A stretch of 64,000 nt of DNA, from positions 1-64,000 of the forward strand of contig NZ_JAGGJU010000013.1 in the NCBI RefSeq assembly GCF_017873095.1, read 5' to 3'. The notes under the pieces were generated by a model. The model was not told where the DNA came from, did no database searches, and worked only from the letters and a program-made list of their open reading frames with translations. Positions 45,091 through 53,361 of the stretch are shown one piece after another (the first letter of the stretch is position 1; every line of letters starts with the position of its first letter). The translations under genes were made by a program, and so were the position numbers. Source of the stretch: Heterorhizobium halophytocola. GTDB lineage: Bacteria; Pseudomonadota; Alphaproteobacteria; Rhizobiales; Rhizobiaceae.

Positions 45091-45374
45091 CTCTTTTGTT
45101 TCTCAACCCTACCCGCGCCTATGACGAAACGCGGGGGCTCATCCGTTTCATCGGGCATGACGGTCTGAACCAGGTTCTCTTTCTCTTGCCGGTCGCCGTA
45201 TTCGATCGTGAAGGGGCAACGGGCCGCGGCAAGGAACGGGATTATCTGCTGGCGTTCGATCGCCTGCGTGAGCACATCCTGACCAAGGCTCGGGCGGCCT
45301 ATCAGTCCCGACGGCGGCACACGATCGAACTGGATTTCGCGGCGTTTGGGTCCTCCCTCCAGTCGTTGACCTGA
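45087..45374 (+). CDS. DUF1488-like small protein
   Basis: 95 aa from GTG at 45087, overlapping the previous stop. MTLLFLNPTRAYDETRGLIRFIGHDGLNQVLFLLPVAVF, then LAFDRLREHILTKARAAY, fits the DUF1488 pattern (NP-x-R-x-x-D-x-T, F-x-GHD, then a basic helix). Function unknown; often found next to stress genes in Proteobacteria (recalled). Confidence 0.7.
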   Translation: MTLLFLNPTRAYDETRGLIRFIGHDGLNQVLFLLPVAVFDREGATGRGKERDYLLAFDRLREHILTKARAAYQSRRRHTIELDFAAFGSSLQSLT

Positions 45375-45954
45375 CCTTCGCCAATCTCGGCGCAGGGAAT
45401 TCGCAAGAGGATAAGCCATGGCCGACCGTGCTCAATCCAGCGCAGCGTTTCTCTACGACTATGGTCTTGGGCAGACAACTGTCCTGCCATCATGCTGAGG
45501 AACGGCAAGCCGGGCGTTCTGGACCGTGACCAGGCGCTCCGAGCCACCCGTCGCCTGCGCAAGGGCGGGGTCTTGCAAACCGCCAAACCCGGTCAGCCGG
45601 CCAATGTCCCGTCCGGCGAAGCCGCAGCCTTGTTGCGCTGGGAAGATGAAGGCGGAAGTCCACGGCCCAGCGGCACGGTCGCAGCGACCTGGAAGCGCGG
45701 TGCCTGATGGAGACCTCGAACAAGGTGATCATACTGGCTGACATCCGGAACAAGCGGATGACGTCAGCGACCTCCCGGTCGAACGTCTTCGAGATCAGGC
45801 CGGGCGCCAGAAGGCAACCGGAGTGCAGTATTCATCGCTTGACGACCAGATCCGCGCTTCCGCCGGAACAAGCCCGATAAGCGCTGCGATCACGTGCCGT
45901 TTTGAAACCGATGCCGCCACAACCCGACATTCACCCCAGTCAATGGAGCTTTCC
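45375..45954. other. Gap, possibly with a small gene
   Basis: A 71-aa open frame at 45494-45709 (MLRNGKPGVLDRDQALRATR...) has some protein-like character, and a 26-aa frame starts at 45418 (MADRAQSSAAFLYDYGLGQT). Neither has a convincing ribosome site or family, so I do not call them as genes. Confidence 0.3.
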
Positions 45955-46236
45955 ATGTTTACGCGAACGAAGACACGAACAGTGCATTTTGATGCCCCCT
46001 TCATGCTTGAAGGTCTGGAGCGCCCCTATCCGCCCGGCGATTACCAGGTGCAGGACGACGAGGAACAGATTACCGGAATTTCCTGGCTCGCCTATCGGCG
46101 CGTGGCCACTGTGATCGAAGTCGCAGTCGGGGCGAAGACGAGCTTGGTCACGATAAATCCCTCAGAGCTCGATGCCGCTCTGGAAAAGGATAGGGCCCTT
46201 TTCGCCGAGGCCGGAACCGCCGATACAACGCACTGA
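45955..46236 (+). CDS. Small hypothetical protein
   Basis: 93 aa from ATG at 45955 with GGAG upstream. MFTRTKTRTVHFDAPFMLEG, then LERPYPPGDYQVQDDEEQITGISWLAYRRVATVIEV, reads as a small all-beta protein and resembles uncharacterised proteins common in Rhizobiales. Precedes another small gene by 16 bp. Confidence 0.7.
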   Translation: MFTRTKTRTVHFDAPFMLEGLERPYPPGDYQVQDDEEQITGISWLAYRRVATVIEVAVGAKTSLVTINPSELDAALEKDRALFAEAGTADTTH

Positions 46237-46252
46237 AAATTGGAGAAACATC

Positions 46253-46456
46253 ATGGCTTCTCACCGTTTTACCATTGGCCAAATGGTTCGTCTCGTGAGC
46301 ACGCAGGGGCTGTCGCCGGCTGCCGCGGTTACCTACACCATCGCCGCTCCCATGCCGGTCTATCAGGACAGCCCGCAATACAAGCTCTGGAATGCCGAGC
46401 TTCATCAGGGGCGCGTCGCCCTGGAGCGGGATCTGGAGGCTGTCGGAACGGTCTGA
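46253..46456 (+). CDS. Small hypothetical protein
   Basis: 67 aa: MASHRFTIGQMVRLVSTQGL...TYTIAAPMPVYQDSPQYKLW. The pattern 'H-x-F-x-I-G-Q-x-V' followed by 'Y-x-I...Y-x-L' is like small beta-barrel proteins found in Rhizobiales. It ends about 100 bp before the glycosyltransferase start and is probably cotranscribed. Confidence 0.65.
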   Translation: MASHRFTIGQMVRLVSTQGLSPAAAVTYTIAAPMPVYQDSPQYKLWNAELHQGRVALERDLEAVGTV

Positions 46457-46553
46457 ACCCGATCCCGAGGCGCTTGCATCCACCATGCGGCCGCGCTTTG
46501 CGTCCCAGGCTTACCCGGCGAGAACTCGCCACCATGTTCTGGAGGGAACGCAA

Positions 46554-48833
46554 ATGAGCAGACCGACCCGTATCGCCTTCATCGGCAATTCTCTTCCCCG
46601 CCAATGCGGGATTGCGACCTTTACCGGGGATCTGTCCCAGGCGCTGCGCGATGCCGTCGAGCCCGTGCAGACGAGCATCGTCGCCGTAACGGATGCGGGG
46701 CAGAGCTACGCCTATCCAAGCGACGTGATCTTCGAGATCCGGGAGGAGAGTGTCGAAGACTATGTCACGGCCGCTCGGATCCTGAACGAAGGCCGGTTCG
46801 ATGTGGTTTCGCTGCAGCACGAATTCGGCATTTTCGGCGGCAGCGACGGCGAATTCATTCTGAAGCTTCTGGAAAACCTTAAAGTTCCGGTGGTCACGAC
46901 CTGCCACACCATCCTCGCTGAACCGACACCGTCTCAATACCGTGTGCTGCAGAAGGTCGCGGCGCATTCCAGTCGCGTCGTCGTTATGGCGGAGAAGGGA
47001 CGCACGCTTCTAACGGAAGTATATGGCGTCGCGCCGCGCAAGATTGATGTCATCGCCCATGGCATACCCGACCGTCCGTTTCACGACCCTGACCTGGCCA
47101 AGACCGAGCATGGCTATTCCGGTCGGCCACTCATCCTGACCTTTGGCCTGCTGTCTCCCAACAAGGGTATCGAGGTGGTCATCGACGCGATGCCCGCGAT
47201 CCTCGAACGAAGCCCCGAGGCGCTGTATATCGTACTCGGCGCTACGCACCCGACGCTGCTGCGTCAGCAAGGCGAAGCTTACCGCGACAGCCTGCGTCTG
47301 CGCACCGAGCGTCTGGGCGTCGACCATGCCATCCAGTTTCTCAATCGCTTCGTGGACCTGCCGACGCTGCTCGACTTCATTGCAATGTGCGACGTCTATG
47401 TGACGCCCTATCTGGACGAGGCGCAGATGACCTCGGGTACACTTTCCTACAGTTTCGGTATGGGTAGCGCGGTCGTGTCCACGCCGTATTGGCACGCCCG
47501 TGGCCTGCTGGCGGACGGCCGCGGGGTGTTGGTGCCGTTCGGCGATGCGCCGGCGACAGGCAAGGCGATCGCAGACTTGCTCGGCGATGACGAAGCCAGG
47601 ACGGCGATGCGAAGACGCGCCTACGATGCCGGTCGCGCGATGATCTGGTCCCATGTCGCCTCACTGTATCTCGACAGCATGACACAGGCGAAGACGGCCT
47701 ATCGGCCGAAGCTCGTCCGGGACCTGATCTCTTCGCGGATCAAGCGGCCCCCGCATCAAACGGCCCTGAAGCTCGGCCATTTGCACACGATGTGTGATGA
47801 CACGGGCATAGTCCAGCATGCGGTGTACTCCGTGCCGGACAGGTCGCATGGCTATTGCGTCGACGACAATGCGCGAGCCCTGCTTCTGTCCTCGCTCCTC
47901 TCGGCTGCCGGCGAGATGGGTATAGCAGACCGGATGACGGCCTCCTTCGCAGCCTTTGTCGAACACGCATGGAATCCGGACAGCGGCCGCTTTCGCAACT
48001 TCATGAGCTACGACCGCCGCTGGCTCGAGGACGAAGGCTCGGAAGACAGCCATGGGCGGACCCTGTGGGCGCTCGGGGCCTGCGCCCTGTCGGACACCGA
48101 CGCATCGCGCCGTCGCTGGGCGAAAACACTTTTTGCCAAAGGGATGTCCGCTACACTCAAGTTTCGCTCGCCGCGCGCCTGGGCCTTCACGCTTCTCGGT
48201 CTCAACGATTACTGCGCCGTCAATCCTGAGGATCCCCATGCCCGTATGCTGCGCATTCGGCATGCTGAAAATCTCATGGGTCTGGAACGTCGTGTCTCGA
48301 AGGGCGGGCGCCGCTGGTTCGAGGCGGGGCTGTCCTATGAAAATGCCCGCCTGAGCCAGGCCTTGATCGCGACGGGGGTTGCGACGAAGATTCCGGCCTT
48401 TGTCCAGACCGGTGTGGAAACGCTCCGATGGCTGATGACCCAGCAGACGGGGGAGGCGGGTCATTTCCGCGCCATCGGCACGGAGGGTTTCTTCGACATC
48501 GGGCAGCCGCCGAAGCCGTTCGATCAGCAACCGGTCGAGGCTACGGCCACCGTGGCCGCCTGCCTCGCGGCTTACGATGCGACATCGGACGGGAGCTGGA
48601 TCGAGGCTGCGAACACGGCCTTCGATTGGTTCACGGGCAGCAATGATCATGGCATCTCCCTCGTGGACCCGGAGACGGGCAGTTGCCGCGACGGCCTGCA
48701 TGTGGACCGCCCCAACGAGAACCGGGGTGCCGAGTCCGTACTTTGCTACCTGATCTCCTGCGTCGAGATCGGTCATGCCAACCAGATGCTGAGCCCCGAG
48801 GTTCCAAGAGCAGGCGTCAGGCAATTGTCATGA
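46554..48833 (+). CDS. Two-domain protein: GT4-type glycosyltransferase plus (alpha/alpha)6 C-terminal domain
   Basis: 759 aa; the ATG at 46554 follows GGAGGGAACGCAA. Residues ~1-400 form a GT-B glycosyltransferase: FIGNSLPRQCGIATFTGDL, QHEFGIFGGSDGEFI, IAHGIPD, FGLLSPNKGIEVVIDAMP and, for the sugar-nucleotide site, DEAQMTSGTLSYSFGMGSAVVSTPYWHA. Residues ~440-750 look like an alpha-helical toroid (CVDDNARALLLSSLL, SHGRTLWALGA, FEAGLSYENARLSQALIATG, RPNENRGAESVLCYL) as seen in glycoside hydrolase or epimerase-like domains. No signal peptide, so it is cytosolic. The next gene starts on its stop codon (ATGA), tying it to a GH130 enzyme. Acceptor and product are unknown. Confidence 0.88.
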   Translation: MSRPTRIAFIGNSLPRQCGIATFTGDLSQALRDAVEPVQTSIVAVTDAGQSYAYPSDVIFEIREESVEDYVTAARILNEGRFDVVSLQHEFGIFGGSDGEFILKLLENLKVPVVTTCHTILAEPTPSQYRVLQKVAAHSSRVVVMAEKGRTLLTEVYGVAPRKIDVIAHGIPDRPFHDPDLAKTEHGYSGRPLILTFGLLSPNKGIEVVIDAMPAILERSPEALYIVLGATHPTLLRQQGEAYRDSLRLRTERLGVDHAIQFLNRFVDLPTLLDFIAMCDVYVTPYLDEAQMTSGTLSYSFGMGSAVVSTPYWHARGLLADGRGVLVPFGDAPATGKAIADLLGDDEARTAMRRRAYDAGRAMIWSHVASLYLDSMTQAKTAYRPKLVRDLISSRIKRPPHQTALKLGHLHTMCDDTGIVQHAVYSVPDRSHGYCVDDNARALLLSSLLSAAGEMGIADRMTASFAAFVEHAWNPDSGRFRNFMSYDRRWLEDEGSEDSHGRTLWALGACALSDTDASRRRWAKTLFAKGMSATLKFRSPRAWAFTLLGLNDYCAVNPEDPHARMLRIRHAENLMGLERRVSKGGRRWFEAGLSYENARLSQALIATGVATKIPAFVQTGVETLRWLMTQQTGEAGHFRAIGTEGFFDIGQPPKPFDQQPVEATATVAACLAAYDATSDGSWIEAANTAFDWFTGSNDHGISLVDPETGSCRDGLHVDRPNENRGAESVLCYLISCVEIGHANQMLSPEVPRAGVRQLS

Positions 48834-50185
48834 CCGGCCCCACCCATGCGAAAACCCCGGGAGGATCAATCTTGTCCCAGTCCAGTCTTGTCAATCGGCA
48901 GGCGCTCTATCTGAAGCCTGATCCGACACGGGTTATCGTCCGCCCCTTCAAGCCATCGTCCGAACCTCAGCATCTCAACCCACAGAACAAGAGCAGGGCC
49001 AGCAAAATTGTCGATCGCGTACTGTCTCTTGACCCGCCCTCGACGGCAAACCAGTTGCGCGACATCCTGGCCAAATTCGATGGCAGGCACCGTAACCTGT
49101 TGCGACAGTTCGAGTTGCGGGCGGATGCGATGGAGGATGCTTTTGCCCACCATAAAAAGTTCAGCCAGCAGCAGAGACAATTGGTCGGCGCCTACTTCCT
49201 GAATGAATATTCGTTCGAGTCTGCCGCCCTTTTCAATCCGAGCGTCGTCCCGCATCCGGATCAGTCCGGCGTTACGGCTGGAAGCCGCCGTCTGATCCTC
49301 AGTCTGCGGGCCGTCGGAGAGGGACACATCTCGTCGCTCACCTTCCGGTCAGGGGTGATCGATGCAGACGGAGCGGTGGCCATAGATGCGCCGGCGCGAC
49401 TGGCAAGCCTGCCGAGCGCACGTGCCGGCGACGGGCCGGCGGTCGCGGGCCGCATCGGGCTCAGTTTCAAGGAGGAAAGCGATCTCAGCGAGCGGGTCAT
49501 CTTTCCGGTGACCGAGGCGCAGTCGAACGGTATCGAGGATGCCCGCTTTGTTGCTTTCGAGGACGAAGGCAAGACGACCTATTTTGCAACCTATACCGCC
49601 TATAGCGGCTCTTCGATCCGCTCGGAACTGCTCGAGACGACCGACTTCCTGAACTTCACCATGACGCCGCTGCGTGGGGCTGCTGCCCGCAACAAGGGCA
49701 TGGCGCTCTTTCCTCGGCGCATCAATGGCCGCTACGCGATGGTCGCCCGGCAGGATAGCGAAAACCTCTATCTGCTTTATTCCGACGACCTGCATCACTG
49801 GGACGAAGGCCGGCTGCTGATGAAGCCGGAATTTGCCTGGCAATTCGTCCAGATCGGCAATTGCGGCTCGCCTATCGAGATCGACGAGGGATGGTTGTTG
49901 TTCACCCACGGGGTCGGGCCGATGCGGCGCTATGCGATCGGGGTGACGCTGCTCGACAAGCACGACCCGAGCATCATCCTGTCGCGGACGGTCGAGCCGC
50001 TGCTGCAACCCGAACCAACGGAGCGGGAAGGCTATGTGCCGAACGTCGTCTATTCCTGCGGTGCCATGCGGCATGGCGATCTGATCGCGCTGCCATATGC
50101 CGTCTCGGATACCTATTCCAACTTCACCACGATCAAGATCGGCAGGCTTCTGGACACAATGCATCCCATCGGGACTGCCCTGTGA
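48830..50185 (+). CDS. GH130-family glycoside phosphorylase/hydrolase
   Basis: 451 aa from the ATG at 48830 (ATGA overlap); a TTG at 48872 behind GGGAGGAT is an alternative. Five-bladed propeller of the beta-mannoside phosphorylase type: FNPSVVPHPD, general-acid Asp237 in NGIEDARFV, TYTAYSG, NKGMALFPRRINGRYAMVARQD, and GPMRRYAIGVTLLD with phosphate-binding-type Arg/His near the end. An N-terminal ~120-residue helical extension precedes the propeller. Known relatives phosphorolyse or hydrolyse beta-mannosyl linkages. Pairing with a glycosyltransferase and an AGE epimerase suggests turnover of a mannose-containing glycan (inference). Confidence 0.85.
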   Translation: MTGPTHAKTPGGSILSQSSLVNRQALYLKPDPTRVIVRPFKPSSEPQHLNPQNKSRASKIVDRVLSLDPPSTANQLRDILAKFDGRHRNLLRQFELRADAMEDAFAHHKKFSQQQRQLVGAYFLNEYSFESAALFNPSVVPHPDQSGVTAGSRRLILSLRAVGEGHISSLTFRSGVIDADGAVAIDAPARLASLPSARAGDGPAVAGRIGLSFKEESDLSERVIFPVTEAQSNGIEDARFVAFEDEGKTTYFATYTAYSGSSIRSELLETTDFLNFTMTPLRGAAARNKGMALFPRRINGRYAMVARQDSENLYLLYSDDLHHWDEGRLLMKPEFAWQFVQIGNCGSPIEIDEGWLLFTHGVGPMRRYAIGVTLLDKHDPSIILSRTVEPLLQPEPTEREGYVPNVVYSCGAMRHGDLIALPYAVSDTYSNFTTIKIGRLLDTMHPIGTAL

Positions 50186-50225
50186 ATGCGGAGAGTGGGT
50201 GGGCGGCCCCACCACGCGATCGGTC

Positions 50226-51359
50226 ATGAGCGTCCAGCAATTGAAACGCGTCTTTCTCGACGACATTCTGCCCACCTGGAGCAAATCGGGCTTTGATGAG
50301 ACCTGCGGCCAATTCGTCGAATACCTGGAGCTGGATGGATCGTCTCAGAAATCAGGTGAGGTGCGGACCCGAACCGTGGCCCGTCAGATCTATGTTCACG
50401 CCCATGCGGCCCATCTCGGCCTTGCCCCCTCAGAATCGCTCGCCATGGCAGAACGGGCCTTCGCCAACCTGCACCGCGTCGCCTGGGTCAGCGGGAAGCG
50501 CTCCGGCTATGTGAGAGGCTTCAACCGCCATACCGAGCTCATTACCGATCCTGTTCGCGATCTCTACGACAATGCCTGTGTGCTGCTTGCTCTCTCCTGG
50601 CTGCTGACGGCGACCGGCAAGGACGTCTACCGACACGACATCGACCAGACGATCCTGGCGGTCGACCGGACCCTGACAGACCCCTTTGGCGGCTGGGCGG
50701 AAGACAGCGACGGCACGCTTCCTCGCCGCCAGAACCCGCACATGCACTACCTCGAAGCCTCACTGGCCTTGTGCGAGAACAACCGGACCCCCAAGCATAT
50801 GAGGTCGGAAGGCAAGGCCTTCGCACTGTTGCGATCGCATTTTCTCGTAGGACCGAATGGGACGCTCCACGAATTTTTTGGCCCCCAATGGGAGCTTGCC
50901 GACCGATACGGATCCGATCGGCTGGAGCCAGGTCACATGTGCGAGTGGGTCTGGTTGACCACTCGTCACGATAACCTCGCTCGCAGCGACAACACCAAGA
51001 CATGCCTGGATCTGTTCTCGACCGCGCTGGCCGTCGGGCGCATGCCCGGCTCGCTTTTCCTGGTCGATACCGTATCCGTAGTAGACAAGGCGATTAGCCC
51101 GTCACGGCGCCTGTGGCCGCAAGTGGAGATGCTCAAGGCTTTCATGGCGCTCCATGAGCGATTTGGCTTTCCGGGATATCGGACAGGGGCGGACGACGTG
51201 GCCTCCGCAATCCTTGCTGCTTACATGACGGGCGTGCCGCATGGCTGCTGGCACGATCGTCTGGACCTGAACGGCACGCCCTTGAGCAGCACGATCCCGG
51301 CCAGTTCTCTGTATCACCTTTGGACGACCATTGCGGCTTCAGCCGGGGATTTACGGTGA
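50226..51359 (+). CDS. AGE-family sugar epimerase/isomerase
   Basis: 377 aa from MSVQQLKRVFLDDILPTWSK. (Alpha/alpha)6-barrel of the N-acylglucosamine 2-epimerase superfamily, which includes mannose isomerase, mannose 2-epimerase and cellobiose 2-epimerase. Conserved parts: ARQIYVHAHAA, DLYDNACVLLALSWLL, NPHMHYLEASLAL, EPGHMCEWVWLLTT-like and WPQVEMLKAFMAL; catalytic His residues are expected in HMHYLEA and the late W-H-D segment (GCWHDRLD). Third gene of the cluster, 40 bp after GH130. Likely interconverts mannose and glucose/fructose units released by the phosphorylase. Confidence 0.87.
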   Translation: MSVQQLKRVFLDDILPTWSKSGFDETCGQFVEYLELDGSSQKSGEVRTRTVARQIYVHAHAAHLGLAPSESLAMAERAFANLHRVAWVSGKRSGYVRGFNRHTELITDPVRDLYDNACVLLALSWLLTATGKDVYRHDIDQTILAVDRTLTDPFGGWAEDSDGTLPRRQNPHMHYLEASLALCENNRTPKHMRSEGKAFALLRSHFLVGPNGTLHEFFGPQWELADRYGSDRLEPGHMCEWVWLTTRHDNLARSDNTKTCLDLFSTALAVGRMPGSLFLVDTVSVVDKAISPSRRLWPQVEMLKAFMALHERFGFPGYRTGADDVASAILAAYMTGVPHGCWHDRLDLNGTPLSSTIPASSLYHLWTTIAASAGDLR

Positions 51360-51683
51360 ACCTGCTACACCTGAAACGCAGAAATTGCTGAACAGTAGGT
51401 GGTGTGGTCCGACCTCCAAAGTCTGGAGGGGCGAGCTCAACCATAACGACGAAGAACCCTTTTGCCAGCATTGGGCCGAGCTCGGACCAAGCCGCCAGAC
51501 TTTTGAATGTCGGTTCCGGCTTGCGGCACCCCAACTTCAGACAGTCCGCTCATGGCCCCGTTCCAGTCATACCGCCGAGTCTAGACTTATGTTCGAGCAT
51601 GAGAACCTATGCGGACGAGTATCATGACGACGAGATCGCCGGTTCGATTCTGTTCAAGGCGAACGACTGACGAACCATCAGGA
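51360..51683. other. Gap after the glycan cluster
   Basis: No gene supported; several short open frames have no family character. Confidence 0.3.
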
Positions 51684-51854
51684 TCACCAGACAGTCCATC
51701 CCCCATCCATCAGGAAATGATGTCCGGTCACCAAATCCGCTCCATCCAATGCATGGAAAACAACGGCAGAGGCGACCTCCGCCATGGTGCCAAGGGGACT
51801 GATAGGAATTTGATTGGGCACGTCATCAGCAATCGACTGGTCTTCAAACATGGT
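51684..51854 (-). pseudogene. C-terminal fragment of an SDR gene
   Basis: MFEDQSIADDVPNQIPISPLGTMAEV, then ALDGADLVTGHHFLMDGGWTVW, is the conserved end of a classical SDR (normally ...PLGR-x-GTPEEVA...ITG-x-x-x-x-VDGGW). The remaining ~200 residues are missing on the minus-strand upstream side. Dead relic. Confidence 0.65.
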
Positions 51855-52008
51855 CTTGCAAGCGGAGTTTGGAGGAATCCTCCTTGCCGTTGCTGAAGGA
51901 GTATAGGCTCTTTCCCCTCCAACCTGCGACGACATTGCCTTTGGAGCTATCGAATCGGCGAAACAATCTCGCCGAGTTGGTTTTTATTAAAAAAACGCCA
52001 GCTGACGA

Positions 52009-52785
52009 TCAGGCCTGGTTCTGTACCTGCCTGCGAATATCGTCAGCGAGCGGGTGCAGCGCTTCGGACGGTAACGAGCCGACAAGACTGTAGCCCATTC
52101 CGTTCGATGCCCAGGCCCAGCCGTCAACCTTGCCCTGGGAATGGGGCGTCATGGTCCGCGTCTGGTCCACAGCCATCGGTCTCGTCAACATGACAAGGCG
52201 CGTGCCCTGATCATTGTCATACATCAGCATCAAACCGGCGCCGTGAGGCGTAGAAACAACGCGCCCGCCCATCAGCCGGTAACCGGACTTCGACAGGTCT
52301 GGCATGACAGGTTTCTGCCCCATTCTTTCCGTCGCCCAATCTACCAGCTCGACCATATTATCGGCCCGAAGCTCGACCGGCCTTGTCCGATCTGCTGCAT
52401 AGGTGACGAAACTGTCAGAGGCTTCCCGGGCGAGGGCGACCACACCTTCGGTTGGGGGGAGCGTCATATCGTGCATGTACCAGCCGCCGGATCCTCCGGC
52501 GACCAGAAGCACGACGGCTGCTGCGGCAAGCCGCCAGTTAGAAACCCTGCTTTGCCGCCTTGTGGCGATCATATGATTGAGATTGAGCCTGGTGGGGATC
52601 GGCTCGTCGGCGATGGGATCGAAGGCGCGGTGCAAAATTGTGCGCTGGGCGCTGTAGGAGGAGAAACGGTTGGCAACGTCCGGGTGCTTTTCGAGATAAG
52701 CGGAAATTTCGTCCCTGCGTGCAGCTTCGAGCCGGCCGTCGGTATAGGCGTGGAGGTCGTCTTCGGTGATTGGCCTGGCTGTCAT
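52009..52785 (-). CDS. Membrane anti-sigma factor
   Basis: 258 aa. The N-terminal cytosolic part (PITEDDLHAYTDGRLEAARRDEISAYLEKHPDVANRF) is the sigma-binding anti-sigma fold without the zinc-binding Cys/His set. One transmembrane helix (WRLAAAAVVLLVAGGSGGWYM, residues ~84-104) precedes a periplasmic domain of ~150 residues containing many Met (MGQKPVMPDL, GLMLMYDND, MGYSLVG). It overlaps the sigma gene by four bases (ATGA). It presumably holds the sigma factor at the membrane until a periplasmic signal arrives; Met-rich content would suit copper or Met oxidation as signal (inference). Confidence 0.9.
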   Translation of the reverse strand: MTARPITEDDLHAYTDGRLEAARRDEISAYLEKHPDVANRFSSYSAQRTILHRAFDPIADEPIPTRLNLNHMIATRRQSRVSNWRLAAAAVVLLVAGGSGGWYMHDMTLPPTEGVVALAREASDSFVTYAADRTRPVELRADNMVELVDWATERMGQKPVMPDLSKSGYRLMGGRVVSTPHGAGLMLMYDNDQGTRLVMLTRPMAVDQTRTMTPHSQGKVDGWAWASNGMGYSLVGSLPSEALHPLADDIRRQVQNQA

Positions 52786-53306
52786 TTCACTCTCCGCAGA
52801 TGCGAGCCCGGTCTAGCGCCCCTGGCAGGATTTTCCAAGATGTGCCGGAGCCGCTCACGCGCACGCGACAGTCGCGACATCACGGTTCCGATCGGGATCG
52901 CCAGTACGTCGGCGACCTGGGCGTAACTGAGGTCTTCGACCGATACCAGTAGCAGCACGCTACGCTGCTCTTCCGGCAACTGTTCGATTGCCGAGACGAC
53001 ATCCGCTCTTGCAAGCTCGTCCTCCTGTGTCGGAGGATGGGACATCAGACCTTCCCCTATCTCCTCCATGGTGACCTGTCGACCGCGTCGGGCGGCTTGC
53101 CGCAGTCGGTTGACCGCGAGATTATGCAGGATTGCGAACACCCAGGTACGGGCGTCATCGTTTTTGCGCCGGTACCAATGAGAGATCACGCGTTCAAGGC
53201 AATCCTGCACGAGATCGTCGGCGGCAACCGCGTCGTGAACAAGACCCCGGGCATAGCGCCGCAATGCCGGGATCATCGGTTCGACCTGAGAGAGAAGATC
53301 ATCCAT
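52782..53306 (-). CDS. ECF-family RNA polymerase sigma factor
   Basis: 174 aa. Region 2 (residues ~10-75: ALRRYARGLVHDAVAADDLVQDCLERVISHW ... DDARTWVFAILHNLAVNRLR) binds the -10 element; region 4 (~110-160: LPEEQRSVLLLVSVEDLSYAQVADVLAIPIGTVMSRLSRARERLR) binds the -35. Cotranscribed upstream with the beta-propeller and DUF305 genes and coupled to the anti-sigma gene. Three identical-type promoters in the neighbourhood (55371, 56743, 56829) are likely its targets, which would make it autoregulated. Confidence 0.93.
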   Translation of the reverse strand: MDDLLSQVEPMIPALRRYARGLVHDAVAADDLVQDCLERVISHWYRRKNDDARTWVFAILHNLAVNRLRQAARRGRQVTMEEIGEGLMSHPPTQEDELARADVVSAIEQLPEEQRSVLLLVSVEDLSYAQVADVLAIPIGTVMSRLSRARERLRHILENPARGARPGSHLRRVK

Positions 53307-53328
53307 CGCACATCCGCTTCCCGTGGGT

Positions 53329-53354
53329 TGGCCCGCCCCTGTCGGGGCGGGCCA
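53329..53354. terminator. Strong GC hairpin between propeller and sigma genes
   Basis: TGGCCCGCCCC, loop tgtc, GGGGCGGGCCA: a perfect 11-bp stem, 22 bp before the sigma start and 8 bp after the propeller stop. It lacks a U-tract, so it may lower read-through or protect the upstream mRNA rather than stop transcription fully. Confidence 0.6.
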
Positions 53355-53361
53355 GTTTCAC

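Noticed and set aside
45494..45709. 71-aa open frame between DUF1488-like and the 93-aa gene
   Set aside because: Weak ribosome site, no family, and high GC makes such frames common by chance.
53329..53354. Hairpin as a full rho-independent terminator
   Set aside because: No U-tract on the minus strand and the sigma gene must be transcribed from somewhere upstream; kept only as an attenuation-like element.
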